From contig DANL01000002.1 in assembly GCA_002499865.1 (NCBI GenBank), positions 17,689 through 35,101 of the forward strand: a DNA stretch of 17,413 nucleotides, given 5' to 3'. This document shows, one piece after another, positions 8,128 through 15,508 of this stretch; position 1 is the stretch's first letter; the number at the start of each line of letters is the position of its first letter. The notes beneath the pieces were generated by a model that was not told the origin of the DNA, searched no databases, and saw only the letters and a program-made list of their open reading frames with translations. This stretch comes from Euryarchaeota archaeon UBA121 (GTDB lineage Archaea > Thermoplasmatota > Poseidoniia > Poseidoniales > Thalassarchaeaceae). The position numbers were made by a program, and so were the translations under genes.

Positions 8128-10470
8128 TCATACGCCCACTTGCAATATCAGTACGACCAGGCTTGTTAGCATCCAGAGTCCCATCATCGATGAGGCTAGT
8201 CCCCATGCCCTGGGTCTGATGCCCTTGCTCATCTGACCAAGGAGGAATGATGTCTTTCCAAACGAGGAGGCTATAGCTCGAATAATTGATACTGTTATTC
8301 CAGCTGATATAAGGAATATAATCAGTACTAGCACAGATGAAAAAGTCCCAAGTAGCCCTGATCTTGCAATAGATCCTATTCCTTGTGGGATTAGGTATGG
8401 CATTCTGAGCCATGAAAGCCATGCTAGCCAGAGTCCCAGATATGCGTCCCTAGTGAAGTCACTTTGCCCCCTCCATTCCCTGTAAGCAGTCGGCAACTTT
8501 GAGTATGCAATGGGAGATAGTTTCTCTATCTCAAGAATCGACCCTCTTAGTAGAGTCGAAAGTCCATGATAGATTAGTACTATGGACAGAGCAATCTCAA
8601 TCAGAAGCCACGACGAAGAGAACCCAAGAGACGCCATTACAGACACAGGAATAGCCCAGATTGCGAATCCTAGAGAGGCCGCCGCAGTAGTCATGATTAC
8701 CCCCAGGAATGGATTCATTCCCTTTCCGGGTTCATCCTCTCTCCTGTTCGTGGTAGGAAGTCCTAGGATAGCTAGCGGTATTAGTGCCGTAGATATTATC
8801 ATCGAGATTAAGTCATAAGGGCCATTTCCAGATCCTTTGAGGCCCGATTCGACGGCATCACTAATCTCGTTCGGAGCCATTGTTCCGGGACTCCAAGATG
8901 AGATGAAGCCAGCTGGATCAATAACTATCACTGCATCTGTTGGCCCGCTTGGAAATGCTAAGCCTATACTGGAGTCTGGTTCGTCCATGAGTAATGGCCA
9001 TGATTCGTTGATAGAAAGCGCATGTCCATCTAGATTTACTGCTGAAAGTTCCCCTCCAGTTGCTATCTGGACGAACTTGACGTCATAGTCTAGAATTATT
9101 TTGGCTGACTCGAAGTCCCCTCTCTGATGCTCTGCATATGGAGATCCAGATTGGAACAAACCTACTACCACGGCATCAGAACCATCCATGAGATCTGCTA
9201 GGGATACAGAGACCTGATCGGAGCTATGGGACAATAAAACGAATGAGGGAGCAGCTCCCCTTCCTCCCTCGGACTCTGGATCTATGTTCGGCAGTTGTGA
9301 AGCCGGCCCCAGTACTGAAATAGCAAGGAGGATGATAACCAAGTAAGCCATCAGGGGAAGTGTTGCTTCGCGAATTGAGAAGAATATCCACAATATCATA
9401 GACAGGGGAATCATGAAGACGGCCCATGAGCTTCCTAGGAGGGGCTCGGGATCTTCAAGAACCTCGAATCTCAGCATCCCGATCGAATGACAGGTACTAC
9501 TTGGCTCCTGATCAGTAAGGACGAAGCATCCATCAACCATATATTTTCCAGGGGACAGGGGCTTGTCTGCTGACCATGCCCTAACAGACCGGTTTGCCTC
9601 CCCTACCATCGTAGTATGAGGAATCTCAAAGTGATCTAATCTCTGATCTTCGTCGCCATTACCGTGGACCATTTCGTCCCAGTCCATAGGGCCTACTATC
9701 TCCATAACCTGCCAGTCAAAGTCTGACTCCCCCCAAGGAGAAAGTGGAGTGAACTGTACCCTAGCCATCCTATTGGAGTCTATCTTCACTTCTAATGAAG
9801 GATCTAAGATGTCCCCATCGAGGATTATTCTCGAGCCTGCATCATATGAACCCCACCAAAGAACGCCTCCTTGAATGCATTCATGTTGCACGTCTACTCT
9901 CAATGAAATCATGTCCCCTGATGATAATGAGACGTTTACATCATTAGCCTGTACTGTGAACTCATGGGCCATACCGAAAGATTCCTCCATTGCAAGAGAG
10001 TTTGATGAAACCTGAGTCAAAACAGGGTTTGATCCCATGCTAAGCCAAACAATGAATGACGTCTCTGAACCAGCAGAACCGGGAAGTACATTGGAGAGTC
10101 GGCAGGCATCATTTGTGGTCTCCAGAGATGCAAAAAGTTTCACTGTGACGTTTCCTTCAAATCTCAGTGACTCTGAGAGAGGTGCCGATTGGATATCAAT
10201 CAGATTGGGTGAAAGGGCAGAGCTAGACTTGGTGAACTCTGCTCTGCCCAAGGGCTCGCCTGTAAGCTTGGACCAATTCCTATCTAGGAAGGGGTCGCTT
10301 AGATCCCCCTTTAGGAAAAGATTGTGCTCGGTGGGGAGTTCCCAGCTTTCTCCTGGCCCCTCGGGCCCTGTTGTAGACTGACTTGATACCAGAGGAGAAC
10401 ACATCATTATTGAAAGCATGAATAATGCCAGAGGAATCATAACCCTCGAGTTGGGCACGCCATCTGACAT
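8128..10470 (-). CDS. Large multi-domain membrane protein with a cysteine-less thioredoxin-like domain
   Basis: The 780-residue protein begins with a signal sequence (about residues 8-30). An extracytoplasmic beta-rich region with scattered Cys (about 35-340) follows, then two membrane helices (about 348-366 and 372-390). Residues about 400-545 resemble a thioredoxin/peroxiredoxin fold: an APSFVLL entry strand, VVVGLFQSGSPYAEHQ at the usual redox position, a cis-Pro-like GPT at 509-511, and VIVIDPAGFI matching the family's penultimate strand. SPYA (443-446) stands where CxxC is expected, so disulfide chemistry is unlikely. About five further helices follow (553-571, 587-611, 617-640, 705-730, 755-778), possibly plus one near 676-695. 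Function unknown. It starts 47 bases after the DUF92 gene, with a weak GAGGG before the ATG; codon 11 is an alternative start. Confidence 0.85.
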   Translation of the reverse strand: MSDGVPNSRVMIPLALFMLSIMMCSPLVSSQSTTGPEGPGESWELPTEHNLFLKGDLSDPFLDRNWSKLTGEPLGRAEFTKSSSALSPNLIDIQSAPLSESLRFEGNVTVKLFASLETTNDACRLSNVLPGSAGSETSFIVWLSMGSNPVLTQVSSNSLAMEESFGMAHEFTVQANDVNVSLSSGDMISLRVDVQHECIQGGVLWWGSYDAGSRIILDGDILDPSLEVKIDSNRMARVQFTPLSPWGESDFDWQVMEIVGPMDWDEMVHGNGDEDQRLDHFEIPHTTMVGEANRSVRAWSADKPLSPGKYMVDGCFVLTDQEPSSTCHSIGMLRFEVLEDPEPLLGSSWAVFMIPLSMILWIFFSIREATLPLMAYLVIILLAISVLGPASQLPNIDPESEGGRGAAPSFVLLSHSSDQVSVSLADLMDGSDAVVVGLFQSGSPYAEHQRGDFESAKIILDYDVKFVQIATGGELSAVNLDGHALSINESWPLLMDEPDSSIGLAFPSGPTDAVIVIDPAGFISSWSPGTMAPNEISDAVESGLKGSGNGPYDLISMIISTALIPLAILGLPTTNRREDEPGKGMNPFLGVIMTTAAASLGFAIWAIPVSVMASLGFSSSWLLIEIALSIVLIYHGLSTLLRGSILEIEKLSPIAYSKLPTAYREWRGQSDFTRDAYLGLWLAWLSWLRMPYLIPQGIGSIARSGLLGTFSSVLVLIIFLISAGITVSIIRAIASSFGKTSFLLGQMSKGIRPRAWGLASSMMGLWMLTSLVVLILQVGV

Positions 10471-10517
10471 GACCCTCGCTACAGGGGGTGGTGTTCAAAC
10501 CCAACGGCTAACAGTTC

Positions 10518-11258
10518 CTACAGGAACTGATTGGTAAACAGAACTGCGAGTACCGCTCCAGAGGAGGTTGCTAGTAGATTCACTGTGTGCTTTCCCACAT
10601 ATCCATCGTTCTCCAATAGTGCCCCCAATAGTGAGTCTATCTGACAACCCAACCAACCGATTGATGACACCACGATAATCAAGGTCAGTAGTGATATCTC
10701 ATATTCCTGCTGAGAAGAGAAAAGGGCCGAAACTAGAGCTATTGAAAGTGCTCCTGCCACGGCGGCCAATGTGCCCGTAGGGGACATCCCGCCATTGGTT
10801 CCTTGAGGCACGGCTTGGAGATTGATGATGCTCCTAGTTCTAGTATCGAGTGACCCTATTTCTGATGCGAGGGTATCTGAGCAGGCCACTGCGACACATG
10901 AAGACAGGGCTAGATAGTCCCAACCAGTACCCGGTAGTTGCCAGTGAATGATGGATACTGCCATCGGAGCGGCGCCATTGGCCAGAACGTTCCGCCACCC
11001 TCTTAGTCCCTCATTAGCCTCGGCAAGAGATATTGCCATCTTCTCCTCAAACTTCCATTTAGTAGCACTGGAGCCTAGCGCTAGGAAGGACATTAGGATC
11101 ACTAGCCATGTCCAGTGACCTGCCAGTGAAACAGTAAGTCCGACGGTTAGTGCGGCTACAATGCCGCCATTGTCAAGCATATCCCTTGCCTTGCTGATTA
11201 TCATTAAACAGGCCACCAGAACCAGCGAAATCATCTGGTCATCAGAGATATCGACCAT
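10518..11258 (-). CDS. DUF92/TMEM19-family integral membrane protein
   Basis: The ATG at 11258 gives 246 residues; a TTG at 11294 would add twelve and is less likely. The chain is nearly all membrane helices. Family signatures (ATG numbering) are RGWRNVLANG at about 86-95, SDTLASEIG at 127-135, QGTNGGMSPTG at 152-162, DSLLGALLEN at about 208-217 and VNLLATSSGA at about 226-235. These match DUF92/TMEM19, which includes the plant phytyl-phosphate kinase VTE6. By homology an archaeal member may act on an isoprenoid phosphate in the membrane, but that is inference. It heads the minus-strand run and is divergent from the CPBP protease gene, sharing the gap 11259-11369. Confidence 0.88.
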   Translation of the reverse strand: MVDISDDQMISLVLVACLMIISKARDMLDNGGIVAALTVGLTVSLAGHWTWLVILMSFLALGSSATKWKFEEKMAISLAEANEGLRGWRNVLANGAAPMAVSIIHWQLPGTGWDYLALSSCVAVACSDTLASEIGSLDTRTRSIINLQAVPQGTNGGMSPTGTLAAVAGALSIALVSALFSSQQEYEISLLTLIIVVSSIGWLGCQIDSLLGALLENDGYVGKHTVNLLATSSGAVLAVLFTNQFL

Positions 11259-11369
11259 GATACAACCGTACGACTTCGGAGGTCCACTGGTCAAGAATGA
11301 TTCCCTAGATTGAGAGGCGGGACTGCCTATTGGGGAATATGTGAATAATGCGACCTATTCCCACATGTC

Positions 11370-12164
11370 ATGCGAGGAGAAGGGAGTGTGCCTCAGAGGG
11401 CATTCATTAATTTCTTCACCATGAAACCGGTTTTTCCTCCTGAGCCGTTCATTGACTACTCATCAGAAGGAGTCAGCAACAGTAAAATAACCTCCTGGGC
11501 GGTTATTTTGTCATTTCTTGTATCTTGGATGGCAGTTCTATTCATTGGAGGATTGGCCATATTCATCCTTTTGATGATTGCAGGAGTTGGAGAAGGTCCG
11601 GCTTTCTCGATAGGATCGATTGTCATTGGAATAATTTTGATCCCGATGACACTGTTGTTCATTTACGTAGATGGAAGTCTTGAAAGGACTAGGGAATTAA
11701 TTCGTTTTGGAACGTTGAAGAGGGGCTTGACAGTTGGATTGGCCGTACCGGTGTTTGCTATGATTGTAGACAATATCCTGGTACTGATTTACGGAGTGAT
11801 GTTTGTAGCCATGTTCGGTGAACCTTCAATACCAGAACTTCCGGGCGGTACGTCTTGGGAATCATCCAGTTCCGCCTTAGTTCTAAGTTTCATTTCAATT
11901 TGTATCCTGACCCCAATATACGAAGAGCTTCTATTCAGGGGATACATTCTAGACTCGATCAACCGTATTCATGGGAAATGGCCTGCTATTTTGCTTAGCT
12001 CATTACTCTTCGGGCTAGTTCATCTTGAGCCATACATCATTGGAATGGCCACAATAGGAGGCGTGATTTATGGTTGGATCAGAATTAGGACGGGTAGCTT
12101 AATCCCGGGAATTGTTGCACATGCAATGTGGAATACAATGGCATTAATTGTCACTTACCTTTAG
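11370..12164 (+). CDS. CPBP-family (CAAX/Abi-type) intramembrane metalloprotease
   Basis: This 264-residue polytopic protein has the three CPBP motifs: EELLFRG at 185-191 (the EExxxR signature with Glu185, Glu186 and Arg190), FGLVH at 214-218 with His218, and HAMWN at 251-255 with His251 and Asn255. These line an active site inside the membrane in Rce1-like proteases. Helices lie at about 42-72, 78-100, 116-148, 168-182, 203-219, 222-236 and 245-262. Substrates of archaeal members are unknown; maturation of membrane proteins or peptides is plausible. The ATG at codon 18 (11421) is an alternative start, since residues 1-17 look atypical. A weak TATA-like GTGAATAAT is at 11341-11349. Confidence 0.88.
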   Translation: MRGEGSVPQRAFINFFTMKPVFPPEPFIDYSSEGVSNSKITSWAVILSFLVSWMAVLFIGGLAIFILLMIAGVGEGPAFSIGSIVIGIILIPMTLLFIYVDGSLERTRELIRFGTLKRGLTVGLAVPVFAMIVDNILVLIYGVMFVAMFGEPSIPELPGGTSWESSSSALVLSFISICILTPIYEELLFRGYILDSINRIHGKWPAILLSSLLFGLVHLEPYIIGMATIGGVIYGWIRIRTGSLIPGIVAHAMWNTMALIVTYL

Positions 12165-12267
12165 TGTCGCTCAGATCGCCCATCACTCTTGATGCCTAGT
12201 GCACCCGGTGCGGTTCCTCATCACTGCGACATATCTCGTAAGAGGCATCACATATTGACTTGGCGAA

Positions 12268-12459
12268 TCACACTACTGTTCCACACAGGCCACAGAAAAG
12301 TTCGTTTCTGACGCTATCCCTTTGCATGCTCCACTCCCCGCACGAAGGACAGGGAGGGAGTCCCTTCTCGCTAGGATTAAGTTTCGTCTGCCTCCTGAAG
12401 ATTTTCTTGTATCTTTTCGGACGCCACCAACCTTTTGATGGCCTCCTAATCTTCGGCAT
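12268..12459 (-). CDS. Small basic zinc-ribbon protein
   Basis: This 63-residue ORF starts with ATG at 12459. Its N-terminal half is very basic and aromatic (RRPSKGWWRPKRYKKIFRRQ). The C-terminal half holds CPSC and CGLC pairs separated by 16 residues, a typical zinc ribbon. Basic tail plus zinc ribbon fits nucleic-acid or ribosome binding, but no named family is recognised. It sits alone on the minus strand between two plus-strand genes. The overlapping plus-strand frame lacks such organisation. GTATACC about 15-20 bases upstream might be a TATA element, but the spacing is short. Confidence 0.62.
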   Translation of the reverse strand: MPKIRRPSKGWWRPKRYKKIFRRQTKLNPSEKGLPPCPSCGEWSMQRDSVRNELFCGLCGTVV

Positions 12460-12527
12460 AACGGTTCCACTAGCGGTATACTCATGAGGTTATTCACCGA
12501 CGAAGTTGTGTGGGAACAAGGGGCTCG

Positions 12528-13460
12528 ATGGCAGATGTGTCCGTGATTGGTGCGGGTGTATCTGGACTCAGTACGGGAATTAGACTTCTGGAAGCGGGGT
12601 ACGAGGTGAAGATTTTTTCACGGTACTCGTCTCCTAATACAGTTTCAGATACTGCTGCTGCTTGGTGGTATCCGTTCTTAGTGGAGCCTCTGAAAAAGAC
12701 CAACAGATGGTCAGCAGAGACTTTTGATGAGCTAGTCAGATTGAGTGAGGAAGAGGGGGTGTCATGCATAACAATGCGATTGGGAAAGGAGTACTTAGAG
12801 CAGGAATGCGAACCTCCTGGGTGGAGTAATGATATTCCTCACTTCAGGATTCTTGAGAAAGGTGAGATTGCTCCTGGATACTCATTTGGCTGGGAGATTG
12901 AGGCTCCGGTCATAGAAATGCATCTGTATATGCCCTGGCTAGAACGCCGATTCATCGAACTTGGAGGGGAGATGATTACGAGACACGTTCAGCAGATCAC
13001 AGAGTTGCCTGGGCAGTATGTGGTGAATTGCTGTGGCCTTGGCGGGAAGGAGCTGTGTGACGACCATAGCTTGGAGCCTGTGAGGGGACAAATTGTGTAC
13101 ACCACGCAAGATCCCGGATTCGGAAGGTTTGATCAGCGTCCTGAATCTCTGATTTATACGATTCCTAGAAGGGATGTTACAGTTCTCGGAGGCACGGCTC
13201 AGAGAGGAGACTGGGATGAGGATATTAGAGACGAGGATACTGAACTGATATTGCGTAAATGTGAGTCGCTCTGGCCTGATCTTGACAGAAGTAAGGTAGT
13301 GGGCGTTTCCGTTGGCTTGCGCCCTTCCAGGAAAGAGGTAAGGCTCGAAGTTGAGAATATCTCGGGAAGGTTGGTCGTTCACAACTACGGCCATGGAGGA
13401 GCGGGTGTGACCCTTTCATGGGGATGTGCGGACGAAGTAGTGAGACTACTTTCTCAGTAA
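12528..13460 (+). CDS. FAD-dependent D-amino-acid oxidase family protein
   Basis: The start is placed at the ATG of MADVSVIGAGVSG (12528), 310 residues; an upstream ATG at 12510 adds six residues that do not fit the fold. The N-terminal Rossmann motif GAGVSG binds FAD. TAAAWWYPF matches the conserved region after the first helices in D-amino-acid oxidases. Near the C-terminus, VGLRPSR supplies the substrate-carboxylate Arg, and NYGHGGAGVTLSWGCA is the diagnostic family signature. The reaction would be oxidative deamination of a D-amino acid (or glycine-like substrate) to an imino acid with H2O2, releasing ammonia. Substrate not determined. It converges with the glutamine synthetase gene, overlapping by 7 bases. 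Confidence 0.9.
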   Translation: MADVSVIGAGVSGLSTGIRLLEAGYEVKIFSRYSSPNTVSDTAAAWWYPFLVEPLKKTNRWSAETFDELVRLSEEEGVSCITMRLGKEYLEQECEPPGWSNDIPHFRILEKGEIAPGYSFGWEIEAPVIEMHLYMPWLERRFIELGGEMITRHVQQITELPGQYVVNCCGLGGKELCDDHSLEPVRGQIVYTTQDPGFGRFDQRPESLIYTIPRRDVTVLGGTAQRGDWDEDIRDEDTELILRKCESLWPDLDRSKVVGVSVGLRPSRKEVRLEVENISGRLVVHNYGHGGAGVTLSWGCADEVVRLLSQ

Positions 13461-14461
13461 GATTCCTTAGTAGTGGTAATGACTACCGCGCCTATTTTGT
13501 ATGGGTCGCCGTTTGAGGATGGCCTTCTATCTTCCAATCTTCCCTTCCAGCCATCTTCTATGGTACCTATTGGAATCCTAATCGATGCCCCCCTGTCGGA
13601 GACACCGTAAGAGAACTCATGGATTGATTGTGTCTCATGTAGCCCGGTTAGTCTTTGTTCATTATGTGCCCCATAGACGTCTATGTGCTTCTTGATGTTC
13701 TTACCGAACTCCTCGCAGATCTGACTCATGAGCTCTTCTCCGCCTTCGTCCCTCATCCTTCCATCGCTGAAGTTGACATGCATTCCCGAACCATTCCAAT
13801 CTGTGGCCCCTAGTGGCTTTGGATGCCATTCGATAGAGAGTCCGTACTTCTCTGCATTCCTTTCAGCTAGGTACCTGGATACCCATATCTGATCTCCCGC
13901 CTCTTTGGCGCCTTTGGCAAAAATCTGGTACTCCCACTGTCCGACCGCAACTTCTGCGTTTATTCCCTCAACGTTCAAGCCCGCTTCCAGACACATGTCC
14001 AAGTGCGCCTCTATGATGTCTCTTCCAAAGGTATTCTTTCCTCCTACCGAGCAATAGAATTGTCCTTGTGGCGTTTGATCCCGTGGGAAGCCTAGAGGCA
14101 GATTGGTTTCTGGATCCCAGAGGAAGTACTCCTGCTCATAGCCGAACCAAAAGTCATCATCGTCTCCTATTATTGTTGCTCTACCATTCGAGGAATGGGG
14201 AGTCCCATCGGCATTGAGGACCTCACACATTACGAGATATCCGTTGATTCTGTCTGGATCGGGGCAGATGAATACTGGCTTCAGAAGGCAATCAGAATCC
14301 CCGCCTTCAGCCTGTTGGGTTGACGAGCCGTCGAATGACCACATTGGACATTCTGCTACTGTTCCCCCGAAATCATTTCTAATCATCGTCTTGCTTCTCA
14401 TGCTCTGTGTCGGTTCGTATCCATCTAGCCAGATGTACTCCAATTTTGACTTAGTTGCCAT
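13454..14461 (-). CDS. Glutamine synthetase, type II (eukaryote-like)
   Basis: The 335-residue protein forms glutamine from glutamate, ammonia and ATP in the cytoplasm. It has the GSII plan, not the longer (about 440-470) GSI form common in archaea. Landmarks: EYIWLDGYEPTQSMRSKT at 8-25, WSFDGSSTQQAEG at 41-53, FGYEQEYFLW at 106-115 with metal ligands Glu109 and Glu111, GINAEVAVGQWEYQI at 166-180 with Glu170 and Glu177, NGSGMHVN at 223-230, HNEQRLTGLHE at 266-276, GASIRIP at 291-297 and EDRRPSSNGDPY at 310-321. No GSI adenylylation-loop signature is seen. The start ATG lies 24 bases from a clear TATA box, suggesting a leaderless mRNA, preceded by an unusual AT-rich control region. GSII in an archaeon suggests ancient gene transfer. 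Confidence 0.95.
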   Translation of the reverse strand: MATKSKLEYIWLDGYEPTQSMRSKTMIRNDFGGTVAECPMWSFDGSSTQQAEGGDSDCLLKPVFICPDPDRINGYLVMCEVLNADGTPHSSNGRATIIGDDDDFWFGYEQEYFLWDPETNLPLGFPRDQTPQGQFYCSVGGKNTFGRDIIEAHLDMCLEAGLNVEGINAEVAVGQWEYQIFAKGAKEAGDQIWVSRYLAERNAEKYGLSIEWHPKPLGATDWNGSGMHVNFSDGRMRDEGGEELMSQICEEFGKNIKKHIDVYGAHNEQRLTGLHETQSIHEFSYGVSDRGASIRIPIGTIEDGWKGRLEDRRPSSNGDPYKIGAVVITTTKESY

Positions 14462-14484
14462 ATCACTGCTGGAAAAATAGACGG

Positions 14485-14492
14485 TTTATTAA
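14485..14492 (-). promoter_or_regulatory. TATA box of the glutamine synthetase gene
   Basis: Minus-strand TTAATAAA ends 24 bases before the ATG at 14461, ideal spacing for leaderless archaeal transcription. It is the clearest TATA box in the window. Confidence 0.6.
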
Positions 14493-14681
14493 TTGAAGGT
14501 ATGTGCAGTAAAATTATCAATTTCTAAGAATATATTCATATTTAATAGTAATTAATGAACGTTTGATAATTATTCTATATTTATATTCCATATTATTGAT
14601 AAATTAACTCAATATTTCTGAATCAGATTAGCGAATGTTCAGTGATATGAACATATTTGATTCAGTGGTTAGCTAGAATGG
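14493..14681. promoter_or_regulatory. AT-rich control region upstream of glutamine synthetase
   Basis: About 190 bases much richer in A/T than the rest of the window. It contains the heptamer TTGATAA twice on the plus strand (14563-14569 and 14596-14602, 33 bases apart) and once inverted as TTATCAA (14514-14520). A compound inverted repeat follows at 14618-14665. No ORF is apparent. Such repeated, helically spaced elements upstream of glutamine synthetase would suit a nitrogen-responsive regulator, but they do not match the NrpR operator (GGAA-N6-TTCC). Their role is inferred from position alone. Confidence 0.45.
14618..14665. repeat. Compound inverted repeat between tRNA-Ala and glutamine synthetase
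   Basis: Outer arms CTGAATCA (14618-14625) and TGATTCAG (14658-14665) are perfect 8-bp complements. Inner arms ATGTTC (14635-14640) and GAACAT (14649-14654) are perfect 6-bp complements around an 8-base loop. The internal bulge is asymmetric (9 and 3 bases). It lies 14 bases beyond the tRNA-Ala CCA end in that transcript's direction and about 160 bases upstream of the glutamine synthetase start. It could be a tRNA 3' processing or termination hairpin, or a protein-binding dyad. Confidence 0.5.
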
Positions 14682-14755
14682 TGGACGTGCCGAGATTTGA
14701 ACTCGGGGCCTCTTCCATGCCAAGGAAGCGCGCTTCCAAGCTGCGCCACACGCCC
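14679..14755 (-). tRNA. tRNA-Ala (anticodon GGC), intronless, encoded CCA
   Basis: On the minus strand GGGCGTG pairs with CACGTCC. The only non-Watson-Crick pair is G3-U70, the universal alanine identity element, which confirms the amino acid independently of the anticodon. The anticodon stem is CTTCC/GGAAG with loop TTGGCAT, giving GGC. The T arm is CCGAG-TTCAAAT-CTCGG. A73 is at 14682 and CCA at 14679-14681. The body is 74 nt without an intron. Confidence 0.95.
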
Positions 14756-14819
14756 AATAAGCAGGCGACTAACTAGGTCCATTTAAGGAGAATGGACAAG
14801 AGGAGCATACAGACTCAGC

Positions 14820-15344
14820 ATGGTTGGAGAACCGGAGATTCCGAAAAAGTTGCTTGATGACATCAGAGCTGCGCTGGTAGGAAAGGACGCACCGTTCCTA
14901 AGATTCATAGATCTCGAACTAGATACGAAATGGCTGGACGAGGGCGACTCTCGTTTGGGCATTACAAGATTTGAATGCGACCATCATGAGATATACAGGA
15001 GGAAAAGACTGGGTTTGCCCCCTGGTAAAGTCTCCATTGGGATTAATCCAATTTTGAAGGGCGATGATGCACTCTACCTACACACACTTTCACACGAGCT
15101 ACTTCATGCTGCTGGATTTCTAGATCATGATGGGGCTCACTCGGACATTGTTGCAGAAGTTGCACCGGCCCCACGATTGAGAGATTCACCAGTGTTGAGA
15201 GGAATCAGGGAAGAGGTACTGACGAGTCTGCCTGAAAGGCAGTGGATTTGTGGAAATTGCGGTCATTCTTGGGAGAGAAAGAGGGTAACAAAGCCTGTAA
15301 GATGCCCCAAGTGCGCTAGGCCTTTCTCAAAATCTGGAAAGTAG
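14820..15344 (+). CDS. Putative zinc metalloprotease with C-terminal zinc ribbon (SprT-like)
   Basis: The 174-residue cytoplasmic protein has a metalloprotease motif, SHELLHAAGFLDHDGAH at 91-107: His92, Glu93 and His96 form HExxH, with Asp102, His103 and His107 as candidate third zinc ligands. The C-terminus has CGNC at 144-147 and CPKC at 162-165, a zinc ribbon. HExxH followed by a four-Cys ribbon resembles SprT/Spartan-type proteins, but HExxHxxGxxD also recalls metzincin-like enzymes, so family assignment is tentative. The ATG follows TTTAAGG (14782-14788), a possible TATA element about 32 bases upstream. It is divergent from tRNA-Ala and followed 32 bases later by tRNA-Arg. Confidence 0.75.
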   Translation: MVGEPEIPKKLLDDIRAALVGKDAPFLRFIDLELDTKWLDEGDSRLGITRFECDHHEIYRRKRLGLPPGKVSIGINPILKGDDALYLHTLSHELLHAAGFLDHDGAHSDIVAEVAPAPRLRDSPVLRGIREEVLTSLPERQWICGNCGHSWERKRVTKPVRCPKCARPFSKSGK

Positions 15345-15376
15345 GGTTCATCTAATTGGTGCGTGCGCGACAGTAC

Positions 15377-15453
15377 GGGCGATTAGTGTAGTCTGGATAT
15401 CATCCCGGCCTTCTAAGCCGGTGACACGGGTTCGAATCCTGTATCGCCCGCCA
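15377..15453 (+). tRNA. tRNA-Arg (anticodon TCT), intronless, encoded CCA
   Basis: GGGCGAT (15377-15383) pairs with ATCGCCC (15443-15449), followed by G73 at 15450 and an encoded CCA at 15451-15453. The anticodon stem CCGGC/GCCGG encloses loop CTTCTAA, giving TCT, which reads AGA and AGG. The T arm is ACGGG-TTCGAAT-CCTGT, with one G-U pair. The body is 74 nt. A weak TATA-like TCTAATT lies about 20-25 bases upstream. Confidence 0.95.
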
Positions 15454-15480
15454 TTATTTGGCTTGTCTCACGAATCGCTC

Positions 15481-15486
15481 ATATAC
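15481..15486 (+). promoter_or_regulatory. TATA-like box for the eL41 gene
   Basis: ATATAC within CTCATATACGG ends 22 bases before the ATG at 15509, consistent with a leaderless transcript starting after tRNA-Arg. Confidence 0.4.
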
Positions 15487-15508
15487 GGGCAGTAGGTCGG
15501 CCGGGCCC

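Noticed and set aside
8051..8422. 123-codon minus-strand ORF
   Set aside because: It overlaps both the tRNA-Trp 5' end and the C-terminal codons of the 780-residue membrane protein in another frame.
12191..12249. GATGCCT/AGGCATC inverted repeat, with TGTCGC/GCGACA nearby
   Set aside because: Seven- and six-base arms with loops of about 45 and 55 bases are within chance expectation. No RNA gene signature was found.
12260..12487. 75-codon plus-strand ORF opposite the zinc-ribbon gene
   Set aside because: The minus frame has two ordered CxxC pairs and a plausible start. The plus product shows only incidental hydrophobicity.
12939..13394. 151-codon minus-strand ORF inside the flavoenzyme gene
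   Set aside because: The plus strand has a complete D-amino-acid-oxidase motif set; this is antisense noise.
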